NCBI GenBank assembly: GCA_013696945.1
Contig: JACCXQ010000337.1
Coordinates: forward strand, 1 to 5,043
Origin: Chloroflexota bacterium
GTDB taxonomy: Bacteria; Chloroflexota; Limnocylindria; Limnocylindrales; CSP1-4
DNA: 5,043 nt
Direction of reading: 5' to 3'
Position numbers and translations under genes: made by a program. Under the pieces are notes generated by a model. It was not told the DNA's origin. It saw only the letters and a program-made list of their open reading frames with translations, and made no database searches. Numbering within the stretch: position 1 is the first letter of the stretch; each line of letters opens with the position of its first letter. Below are positions 1 to 5,043 of the stretch, piece by piece.

Positions 1-515
1 TCGGGACCACGCTCGCCTATGTGTCAGACGACCCGGCGCGCAAGAAGATCAGCCAGAAGCAGCTCGAGATGACTGCCAATGTGATGGCCCACTCGATGGT
101 CTACTGGGTGCAGGACCTCTTCCACGCCGGCCTGCTGGGACGCGACAGCCGGCTCTTCGCGATGACGAGCGAGGGGGCGGTCCACGCGGTGCCGACCTAC
201 GGCCCGGTGAGCGCCGCGAAGGCGGCCCTCGAATCTCACTGCCGCCAGCTCGCCCTGGAGCTGATGCCGCACGGCATCACGGTCAACGCGATCCGCGCGG
301 GTGTCACCGACACTCCCGCGCTGCGCCGCATCCCCGGACACGTGCACCTCATCGCGGCGGCCACGGCGAAGAACCCCGGCGGACGGATCACGCGGACGCA
401 GGACGTCGCTGACGCGCTCGTGGCCCTGGCGTCGCCGCGCCTGGGGTGGATGACCGGCAACACCATCGGCGTCGACGGCGGCGAGCTCATCGGCACCCGC
501 GTGGAGGGCGTCTAG
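1..515 (+). CDS. SDR-family oxidoreductase, enoyl-ACP reductase-like (FabI/FabL type), 3' part only
   Basis: The frame is open from the window edge (first full codon at position 3) to TAG at 513-515, so the 5' part with the NAD(P)-binding Rossmann glycine motif lies outside. A GTG at 21 is only an internal Val: the frame continues upstream and no ribosome site precedes it. About 171 residues remain. The active-site Tyr (codon 198-200) and Lys (codon 219-221) are spaced Tyr-x6-Lys (YGPVSAAK). This is the spacing of FabI/FabL enoyl-ACP reductases, not the Tyr-x3-Lys of classical SDRs. Further SDR landmarks follow: the helix KAALES, then HGITVNAIRAG, then TDTPALRRIPG, then GGRITRTQDVADALVALAS, and the terminal TGNTIGVDGGE. 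As I recall FabL, the ALxxxPG/NPxGR layout after the active site resembles it. A role in NAD(P)H-dependent reduction is likely. Fatty-acid enoyl reduction is only an inference, because many YX6K proteins are uncharacterised oxidoreductases. The gene is co-directional with the transporter operon but separated by 122 nt. Confidence 0.9.
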   Translation, partial: GTTLAYVSDDPARKKISQKQLEMTANVMAHSMVYWVQDLFHAGLLGRDSRLFAMTSEGAVHAVPTYGPVSAAKAALESHCRQLALELMPHGITVNAIRAGVTDTPALRRIPGHVHLIAAATAKNPGGRITRTQDVADALVALASPRLGWMTGNTIGVDGGELIGTRVEGV

Positions 516-555
516 CTCGCCACAGCCTCCAGCGAGGGCCGGTGGTTGCCTGGCG

Positions 556-589
556 GGGTGACACTGTCCCTTGGTCACCCATCAAGGGA
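556..589 (+). repeat. Two interlocked perfect 7-bp inverted repeats
   Basis: The arms are ordered A-B-A'-B': A 556-562 (GGGTGAC), B 567-573 (TCCCTTG), A' 574-580 (GTCACCC), B' 583-589 (CAAGGGA). Each arm of one repeat lies in the loop of the other. In RNA the two stems would be alternatives, or would form an H-type pseudoknot with linkers of 4, 0 and 2 nt. The 2-nt linker is short for crossing a 7-bp stem, so mutually exclusive hairpins are more plausible. As DNA, either repeat could be a transcription-factor site. The position is 49-82 nt upstream of the receptor ATG. Confidence 0.5.
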
Positions 590-625
590 GGCGAGACGCG
601 GCGCGCGACCACGTGCCGCTCCGAT

Positions 626-630
626 GGAGG
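626..630 (+). promoter_or_regulatory. Ribosome binding site of the TAXI receptor gene
   Basis: A consensus GGAGG ends 7 nt before the ATG at 638, which is ideal spacing. The in-frame GTG at 632 is only 1 nt from this site and can be excluded as the start on spacing. The site therefore fixes the start of the receptor at 638. Confidence 0.8.
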
Positions 631-637
631 AGTGTCG

Positions 638-1648
638 ATGTCCCGGTATCCATCGAACCACGCTCGAAAAAGGCTCGTGACGGCCGCGGTGGCCGCCACG
701 CTGTCGGTCGCTGCCTGCACGCCGCTCGGTTCTGGCGGGAGCCCGGCCGCGACGGCAGGAGGCAGTCCGGCTGGCGGCACGTCCCAGCTGACCATCGCGA
801 CCGGTGGCACCGGCGGGGTCTACTACCCGCTAGGCGGCGGGATCGCCGAAGTCATCCGCGACAGCGTTCCCGGCTACGACGCGACCGTCCAGGAGACGAA
901 CGCATCGGTCGACAACATGCAGCTGATCGGGGGCGGCGGGGCCGACATCGCGTTCACGCTGGCCGACACGGCGGGCGACGCGGTCGCCGGGGCCGGCGAC
1001 TTCGAGGGTGCGCCGGTCAGCGCCTGTGCGCTGGGCCGGGTGTACAACAACTCGACTCAGGTCGTGACCAGCAGCGACAGCGGGATCGCCAGCATCGAGG
1101 ACCTGCGTGACAAGGTCGTCTCGCTGGGCTCGCCCGGCTCCGGCACGGAGATCATCGCCCTGCGCATCCTGGAGGCGGCGGGCATCCACCCGGACACCGA
1201 CATCGACCGCCAGCAACTGAGCATCGACGACACGGTCGCAGCGCTGCGTGACGGGACCATCGATGCCGGGTTCTGGTCGGGCGGGCTTCCCACTGGTGCC
1301 CTGACCGACTATGCGACGACCGGGGACCTGGTGCTCCTGCCGACCGGCGAGTACGCCGAGGCGATGGCCGCGGCACATGGGGAGTTCTACGTCGCCGACA
1401 CCATCCCGGGCGGCACATACCAGGGCCAGGACGAGGACGTCTCGACGGTGTCCGTGCCGAATCTCATCGTCGTGAACACGAATATGGCCGAAGATCTCCA
1501 GCGAAGCATCACCGAGGCCATCTTCGAGAACAAGGACCGTCTCGTGGCCGTCCATGCGGCCGCTGCGGCGCTCGATCCCGAGACTGCCGGGGACATCGCG
1601 TTCATGGACGTCTGCCCGGGCGCCCGGGCCTACTTCGACGCCCCGTAG
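638..1648 (+). CDS. TAXI-family TRAP transporter solute-binding lipoprotein
   Basis: A 336-residue extracytoplasmic receptor of a TAXI (TRAP-associated extracytoplasmic immunogenic) transporter. It captures the substrate and delivers it to the permease encoded two genes downstream. The N-terminus has a basic region (HARKR, 8-12), a hydrophobic stretch and a lipobox VAAC with Cys27, so it should be lipid-anchored. A Gly/Ser/Pro/Ala/Thr linker (about 28-49) precedes the mature fold. TAXI hallmarks follow: ATGGTGGVYYPLGG (54-67), QETNASVDNMQLI (85-97), a GGADIAF strand (100-106), and GSPGSGTE (164-171) after a DLRDKVVSL segment. Family members commonly end near an HPGA-x-x-Y/F motif. Here it reads VCPGARAYF, with Cys326 where His is usual (from memory). 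Cys130 and Cys326 are the only cysteines after Cys27 and might form a disulfide, which is inference. Length matches the family. ATG 638 is chosen for its GGAGG site and for leaving a normal signal peptide; the longer open frame upstream from 446 overlaps the SDR gene and is not credible. The substrate is unknown. Confidence 0.95.
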   Translation: MSRYPSNHARKRLVTAAVAATLSVAACTPLGSGGSPAATAGGSPAGGTSQLTIATGGTGGVYYPLGGGIAEVIRDSVPGYDATVQETNASVDNMQLIGGGGADIAFTLADTAGDAVAGAGDFEGAPVSACALGRVYNNSTQVVTSSDSGIASIEDLRDKVVSLGSPGSGTEIIALRILEAAGIHPDTDIDRQQLSIDDTVAALRDGTIDAGFWSGGLPTGALTDYATTGDLVLLPTGEYAEAMAAAHGEFYVADTIPGGTYQGQDEDVSTVSVPNLIVVNTNMAEDLQRSITEAIFENKDRLVAVHAAAAALDPETAGDIAFMDVCPGARAYFDAP

Positions 1649-1649
1649 C

Positions 1650-2177
1650 ATGGAGCGAGGATGGCGGGGTCCACTGGTGGGTCTCGCCATCATCTTCGCT
1701 GTGGCGGTGACGGTGGCCGCCGTGGGAACCCGTGAGTCACGGTCGGCTGCGTCATGGCTCACTGTGACGGGCCCGGACCGCGCGATCGTCGTGCGATGGC
1801 CTGTCGACGAGGGCGCGACCTTCGTCCTCCGCTACCGCAACTCACTGTATGGCTCCCTGGCCGAGGAGCACTTCGTGGTGCAGAGCGGTGAGATGGTGCT
1901 CGTTAGCCTGGCGGCGGACGAGGTGGCGGTCCTCGATGAGTACTACCGCACCAACGCGCCGGCACGACGTGGCCCGGAAAGCGGCGAGCGAACGTGGTCG
2001 GCGGGACCGGCGCAGGCAGTGAGGCTGCCCGAGCTGCACGTCGCTGCCACCGACCTCGGCCGGCGCACGCTGTTGATCCCAGGGCGACCGGCCGTCGAGC
2101 TGTGGCGGTTCGTCGATGACCGCCGTCCGACCGTGACTCTGCGGGTCGAGAGCGTTGGCGATGACGTCGCCTCCTGA
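1650..2177 (+). CDS. DUF1850-family membrane-anchored protein of the TAXI-TRAP operon
   Basis: A 175-residue protein with an uncleaved-looking N-terminal hydrophobic helix (about residues 8-26: LVGLAIIFAVAVTVAAVG), followed by a soluble, probably extracytoplasmic domain. The segment ATFVLRYRNSLYGSLAEEHF (56-75), followed by GEMVLVSL, resembles the DUF1850 core, in which a beta strand carries an aromatic-x-His-Ser motif followed by Glu-Glu and an aromatic. The His is Asn64 here. DUF1850 genes are known as frequent neighbours of TAXI receptors and fused TRAP permeases, and this position between the two is the strongest support. Their biochemical role is not established; an accessory role in transport is inference. 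ATG 1650 is one base after the receptor stop, and no good Shine-Dalgarno is visible, so translation is probably coupled to the receptor gene. The 3' end overlaps the permease start. The family call rests on context plus partial motif similarity. Confidence 0.82.
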   Translation: MERGWRGPLVGLAIIFAVAVTVAAVGTRESRSAASWLTVTGPDRAIVVRWPVDEGATFVLRYRNSLYGSLAEEHFVVQSGEMVLVSLAADEVAVLDEYYRTNAPARRGPESGERTWSAGPAQAVRLPELHVAATDLGRRTLLIPGRPAVELWRFVDDRRPTVTLRVESVGDDVAS

Positions 2178-4143
2178 CCCGGACGAGCGTCCGGGACCCA
2201 CCACGGTCGACCAGCAGGCGCTCCTGGACGAATACGAGAGCGAGAAGCCGGCGCGCCGGCTGTCCGGCGTCACGTTGCGCCTGGTCCAGGCCATCGGCAT
2301 CGCACTCACGGGCGTCGCGTTGTACTGGGTCCTGAGGCCCCTCGCGCCACAGGTCTACCTGCCCGTCTTCCTCGGCGGCGCCCTGGCGTTGACGTTCCTG
2401 GTCTACCGCGGGTGGGGCCGCACCGGGCAGGCGCGCGACGAGGGACGACCGGACCGGCCGCATCCGCTCGACTGGGTGCTGGCCGGTCTGAGCGTGGTCT
2501 CGCTGGGCTACATCGCCATCGACTGGCAGCACTTCTTCCGGCGCGCCATCGTCCCGACGGAGCTCGACCTGATCATGGGCACGCTGGTCATCCTGCTTGT
2601 CCTGGAGGCGACGCGACGGACCGTGGGGTGGATCGTGCCCGCCGTCGTGGTCGGATTTCTGGCGTATGCGTACCTCGGCCCCCTCTTCCCGACACCCTTC
2701 AACACGGCCAGCTATGCGTGGCCGCGCCTCGTCGGGCATAACGTGATGAGCTCGGCAGGCATCTTCGGGTCACCGCTCGAGGTGGCAGCGACCTACATCG
2801 TCCTGTTCACGATCTATGGCGCCGTGCTCGAGTACTCGGGCGCGAGCCGATTCTTCCTGGACCTCTCGTTCGCTGCCTTCGGGCGGTCCCGGGCCGGGCC
2901 GGGCCGCACGGTGACGCTGGCCGGCTTCCTGCTTGGCACGGTCTCCGGTTCAGGGGTCGCCACTACCGTCGCACTCGGCGGCGTTTCCTGGCCGCTGCTG
3001 AGGCGTTCGGGCTATCCAAGGGCGGAGGGCGGGGCGGTGCTGGCCGCCGCAGGGATCGGCGCCATCCTCTCGCCCCCGACCCTTGGCGCTGCGGCGTTCC
3101 TCATCGCCGAGTACCTCGACGTCTCGTACCTCGAGGTCCTCGTATGGGCGACCGTCCCCACGCTGCTCTACTACCTGGGCATCGTGCTGGCGATCGAGAT
3201 GGATGCACGCCGATATCGCACGCGCGCCGTGGATATCGAGACACCGCCGGCCTGGGCGCTGCTGAAGCGCTACGGCTATCACTTCAGCTCGCTCGTCGCC
3301 ATCGTCGTGTTCCTGGCGATGGGCATGACGGCCTTCCGGGCGGTGGTGCTGGCGACCGCGCTCCAGTTCCTGCTCGCTTTCCTCGACCGACGCATGTGGT
3401 GGACGCCGAGGCGCATCTGGGAGGCCCTGGCATCCGGCGCCGTGAGCGTCCTTCCCGTGGCGTCCGTGATGGCTGCCGCCGGGATCATCGTCGGCGTCCT
3501 GACGCTCACCGGCCTGGGACTCAAGCTGGCCAGCATCATCGTCGATCTAGCCGGTGGCGACCTGCTCTTCACGGCCGTCTACTCAGCGCTCGCGATCATG
3601 CTCCTGGGCCTGGCCGTGCCGGTGACCGCCAGCTTCATCATCTCGTGGATCATCATCGGTCCCGCGCTCACCCAGCTCGGTGTTCCCCCCTTCGCGGCGG
3701 CGATGTTCATCTTCTACTACGCCGTCCTCTCGGAGGTCTCTCCACCCACAGCGCTCTCGCCGTTCGCTGCGGCAGCCATCACCGGGGCGAAGCCTGTCCG
3801 CACCATGTGGCTGACGTGGAAGTACACGCTGCCCGCGTTCCTCGTGCCGTTCGTCTTCGTGCTGGCCCCGGAAGGCATCGGGCTACTCCTGGAGGGCAGC
3901 CCTCAGACCATCCTCACTGCCACGCTGGCCGGTATCGGAGCGGTGGTCTGCCTTGCGATCTCGACCGGAGGCTGGCTATGGGGCCCGGTGGGCTGGTCCG
4001 AGCGTGTGCTCTTCGCCATCGGCGCGCTGACCCTCGTGGTCATGACGCCGCTGGGCATCGGGGTCGGCCTGGCCGCCATCATCGTTGGCGTGGGTGCCCA
4101 CCTCATGCGCCGTCAGCAAGCCCACGGGATCACCGCGACCTGA
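2161..4143 (+). CDS. TRAP transporter fused permease (DctQ-DctM-like, 4TM/12TM fusion), TAXI type
   Basis: A 660-residue polytopic inner-membrane protein. It combines the small (DctQ-like) and large (DctM-like) TRAP permease subunits in one chain, the usual form in TAXI systems, and should drive uptake with a cation gradient. A polar cytoplasmic N-terminus (1-38) is followed by helices around 42-58, 65-82, 104-120 and 136-150. Then come the family segment RRTVGWIVPAVVVGFLAYAYLGP (start 152) and the DctM part. DctM landmarks are GTVSGSG (259-265), RRSGY (281-285), SPPTLGAAAF (304-313), LGLAVPVTASFII (482-494) and SEVSPPTALSPFAAAAI (524-540). The C-terminus adds further hydrophobic helices up to about 647. 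ATG 2161 is preferred, with a weak GAGAG 8 nt upstream; a TTG at 2155 is the alternative and adds two residues. The start overlaps the DUF1850 gene by 17 nt, implying coupled translation. Length is typical for a fused TAXI permease lacking a long C-terminal extension. The 3' 168 nt are also open on the opposite strand as the tail of the DinB frame. Confidence 0.95.
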   Translation: MTSPPDPDERPGPTTVDQQALLDEYESEKPARRLSGVTLRLVQAIGIALTGVALYWVLRPLAPQVYLPVFLGGALALTFLVYRGWGRTGQARDEGRPDRPHPLDWVLAGLSVVSLGYIAIDWQHFFRRAIVPTELDLIMGTLVILLVLEATRRTVGWIVPAVVVGFLAYAYLGPLFPTPFNTASYAWPRLVGHNVMSSAGIFGSPLEVAATYIVLFTIYGAVLEYSGASRFFLDLSFAAFGRSRAGPGRTVTLAGFLLGTVSGSGVATTVALGGVSWPLLRRSGYPRAEGGAVLAAAGIGAILSPPTLGAAAFLIAEYLDVSYLEVLVWATVPTLLYYLGIVLAIEMDARRYRTRAVDIETPPAWALLKRYGYHFSSLVAIVVFLAMGMTAFRAVVLATALQFLLAFLDRRMWWTPRRIWEALASGAVSVLPVASVMAAAGIIVGVLTLTGLGLKLASIIVDLAGGDLLFTAVYSALAIMLLGLAVPVTASFIISWIIIGPALTQLGVPPFAAAMFIFYYAVLSEVSPPTALSPFAAAAITGAKPVRTMWLTWKYTLPAFLVPFVFVLAPEGIGLLLEGSPQTILTATLAGIGAVVCLAISTGGWLWGPVGWSERVLFAIGALTLVVMTPLGIGVGLAAIIVGVGAHLMRRQQAHGITAT

Positions 4144-4662
4144 TCCCCGCACCAGCTCGAGCGCCCGGCGCGCCTGCGCGACGTGGAAGCGGTCGTGACC
4201 CCCGATCAGCCGGAACGAGAGGTCGTAGCTCTCCGGACCTCGTTCCCGGTGCAGGCCGAACCGCGCTCGTTCGGCGACCGGTGTGCGCTCCCAGAGCGCG
4301 AGGTTCGCCGCACGAAGCGGCATGAACAACGCGAGCAACTCGTCCGGGTCCGCGTCGCCATGGTGCAGGCGGTCGGTCCAGAGGTCCTGGTCGTAGCCCG
4401 GCAGCTCCGGGCGGTCATGGGCCAGGATCCAGCGGTACCGCCCGCTGTACACCACCTCGGCATCGACGATGTGCCCGACGCACTCGATGACCGACCACTC
4501 ATCGGGTGCCGGCCGCGTGCGCAGGTCGCTTGCCGCTTCGTCGACGAGCTCACGCAGGAGCCCGGGTGTCTGCGCCTGCGCCACGGCGGGATCGTCGGCG
4601 CCCAGGAGCCCGAGCAGGAGCTCCTGGTACGCCTTCGGTTCGGCAACGGGATCGATGGTCAC
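3976..4662 (-). CDS. DinB/YfiT-like putative metal-binding protein
   Basis: The frame starts at GTG 4662-4660, 4 nt after the glutamine synthetase stop, and ends at TAG 3978-3976 (228 residues). Residues about 11-171 look like a DinB four-helix-bundle domain. An N-terminal helix is followed by PDEWSVIECVGHIVDAE (53-69), a typical 'W-S-x-x-E-x-x-x-H' entry into helix 2, and by the C-terminal helix GGHDRFHVAQARRALELV (154-171). His64, His156 and His160 are the likely metal-ligand triad known in this superfamily. Members include thiol-dependent transferases and many proteins of unknown function; the substrate here cannot be told. Residues 174-228 lie wholly antisense to the permease 3' end. They are polar, rich in Gly, Asp, Arg and His, and look unlike a DinB domain. 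The family usually ends soon after the last helix, so the tail may be incidental read-through of an open antisense frame or the product of a sequence error. No clear Shine-Dalgarno is visible for the GTG, so coupling to glnA is likely. In-frame starts further upstream lie inside glnA and are rejected. Confidence 0.78.
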   Translation of the reverse strand: MTIDPVAEPKAYQELLLGLLGADDPAVAQAQTPGLLRELVDEAASDLRTRPAPDEWSVIECVGHIVDAEVVYSGRYRWILAHDRPELPGYDQDLWTDRLHHGDADPDELLALFMPLRAANLALWERTPVAERARFGLHRERGPESYDLSFRLIGGHDRFHVAQARRALELVRGSGRGDPVGLLTAHEVGTHANDDGGQADPDAQRRHDHEGQRADGEEHTLGPAHRAP

Positions 4663-4666
4663 CCGG

Positions 4667-5043
4667 TCAGAACGCGTCGAGGTAGCGGTCGACCTCCCAC
4701 GACGTGACCTGGGTGCGGTACTCGTCCCACTCCTCGCGCTTGGCCGCGATGAAGTGCGAGAGCACATGGTCTCCCAGCGCTGCGCAGATGACCTCGTCCT
4801 TCTCCAGCTCGTCGATGGCTTCGCCGAGCGTGCCGGGGAGCTCGCGGATGCCCTTCTCGCGGATGCGGTCCGAGTCCATCGCGTAGAGGCTCTCCTCGAC
4901 CGGGTCGGCCAGCTCGAGCCCCTTCTCGACCCCGTCCAGGCCGGCCGCCAGCATCGCGGCGAAGGCGAGGTACGTGTTCGAGGAAGGATCCGGGCAGCGC
5001 ACCTCGACGCGCGTCGCCTCGATGCTGATGCCGGGCGACACCT
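4667..5043 (-). CDS. glnA: Glutamine synthetase type I, C-terminal part
   Basis: The last 125 codons of a GSI glutamine synthetase, the cytoplasmic enzyme that makes glutamine from glutamate, ammonia and ATP. The frame is open to the window edge and ends at TGA 4669-4667. TRVEVRCPDPSSNTYLAF holds the conserved active-site Glu and Arg (E-V-R, equivalent to E. coli Glu357 and Arg359, from memory), then the Asn-x-Tyr-Leu-Ala-Phe helix. Asn-Thr-Tyr replaces the commoner Asn-Pro-Tyr. Next come MLAAGLDGVEKGLEL, PVEESLYAM, LPGTLGEAIDELEKDEVI, LGDHVLSHFIAAKREEWDEYRTQV and the terminal WEVDRYLDAF. The Leu-Tyr is followed by AMDSD rather than by the DLPP of the adenylylation site. The ending resembles the Bacillus-type GSI-alpha form (EWDxFRTQVHPWE), which is regulated by feedback and not by adenylylation; that assignment is inference from the C-terminus alone. 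It is followed 4 nt later by the DinB-like gene, probably in the same transcript. Confidence 0.96.
   Translation of the reverse strand, partial: VSPGISIEATRVEVRCPDPSSNTYLAFAAMLAAGLDGVEKGLELADPVEESLYAMDSDRIREKGIRELPGTLGEAIDELEKDEVICAALGDHVLSHFIAAKREEWDEYRTQVTSWEVDRYLDAF

Larger units (their letters stand above)
516..637 (+). promoter_or_regulatory. Leader/intergenic spacer upstream of the TRAP operon with overlapping inverted repeats
   Basis: This is the only sizeable non-coding stretch in the window. It holds a weak 5-bp stem just after the SDR stop (CTCGC 516-520 / GCGAG 532-536). It then has two perfect 7-bp inverted repeats that interlock: GGGTGAC 556-562 with GTCACCC 574-580, and TCCCTTG 567-573 with CAAGGGA 583-589. 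A short GACA-C-TGTC palindrome sits at 560-568. No run of T follows any stem, so a canonical intrinsic terminator is not supported. I could not identify a convincing -35/-10 pair. The transporter promoter probably lies here or within the SDR gene. The repeats could be an operator or an RNA structure in the transcript leader; that assignment is inference. Confidence 0.45.

Noticed and set aside
516..536. CTCGC/GCGAG hairpin after the SDR stop as a terminator
   Set aside because: Only 5 bp with an 11-nt loop and no following T run; too weak to call.
446..637. A 5' extension of the TAXI receptor frame
   Set aside because: It overlaps the SDR coding end, encodes an Arg/His-rich segment and would bury the signal peptide; the GGAGG at 626-630 sets the start at 638.
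830..1762. A long open frame on the minus strand opposite the TAXI receptor (310 codons)
   Set aside because: It mirrors the receptor gene, is rich in Arg/Asp/Gly/Val without recognisable domains, and is a typical antisense frame of GC-rich coding DNA.
1903..2739. A 278-codon minus-strand frame opposite the DUF1850 and permease genes
   Set aside because: Highly polar, low-complexity translation (Arg, Gln, Asp) with no domain; a shadow of the plus-strand genes.
4161..4182. GC-rich palindromic stretch including GGCGCGCC just after the permease stop, as a bidirectional terminator
   Set aside because: It codes for the conserved last helix of the DinB-like protein, has no T or A tract on either side, and its symmetry follows from Arg/Ala codons in GC-rich DNA.
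3144..4325. A 393-codon plus-strand frame overlapping the permease and DinB-like genes
   Set aside because: Its translation is Arg/His/Pro/Gly-rich with no hydrophobic helices or motifs, while the permease frame over the same bases has clear family motifs.
4183..4707. A 174-codon plus-strand frame between the permease stop and glnA
   Set aside because: It is antisense to the DinB-like gene, whose translation shows conserved DinB features; no ribosome site or motif supports the plus-strand frame.

Overview
This is a GC-rich bacterial chromosomal window holding six protein-coding genes. They form two blocks that converge near position 4143. The codon bias (strong G/C at third positions), the lipoprotein-type solute receptor and the Bacillus/actinobacterial-like C-terminus of glutamine synthetase suggest a high-GC monoderm-like bacterium, for example Chloroflexota or Actinomycetota. 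That placement is an inference, and no rRNA or other decisive marker is present. There are no tRNAs, CRISPR arrays, insertion sequences or phage genes.

Plus strand, 1-515: the 3' end of a short-chain dehydrogenase/reductase with a Tyr-x6-Lys active-site spacing, as in enoyl-ACP reductases of the FabI/FabL type. It is followed by a 122-base spacer (516-637) containing two interlocking perfect 7-bp inverted repeats and a strong Shine-Dalgarno sequence.

Plus strand, 638-4143: a complete TAXI-type TRAP transporter operon. It encodes a lipoprotein substrate receptor (TAXI family), a small membrane-anchored DUF1850 protein and a fused DctQ/DctM-like (4TM/12TM) permease. The genes are 1 nt apart or overlap by 17 nt, so they are probably co-transcribed and translationally coupled. 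The receptor should capture a small solute outside the membrane and hand it to the cation-driven permease. DUF1850 is a recurrent partner of unknown role. The substrate cannot be read from the sequence.

Minus strand, 5043-3976: the 3' end of a type I glutamine synthetase (glnA), then, 4 nt downstream, a DinB/YfiT-like putative metal-binding protein. The DinB reading frame has no stop codon until it has run 168 nt into the 3' end of the permease gene on the other strand. This gives either a long convergent overlap or a sign of a sequence or annotation problem there.

The content is mostly recognisable housekeeping and transport. I do not see a clearly new system. The items most worth checking are the interlocked repeats upstream of the transporter, the long convergent overlap, and the divergent motifs in the permease, DUF1850 protein and receptor.
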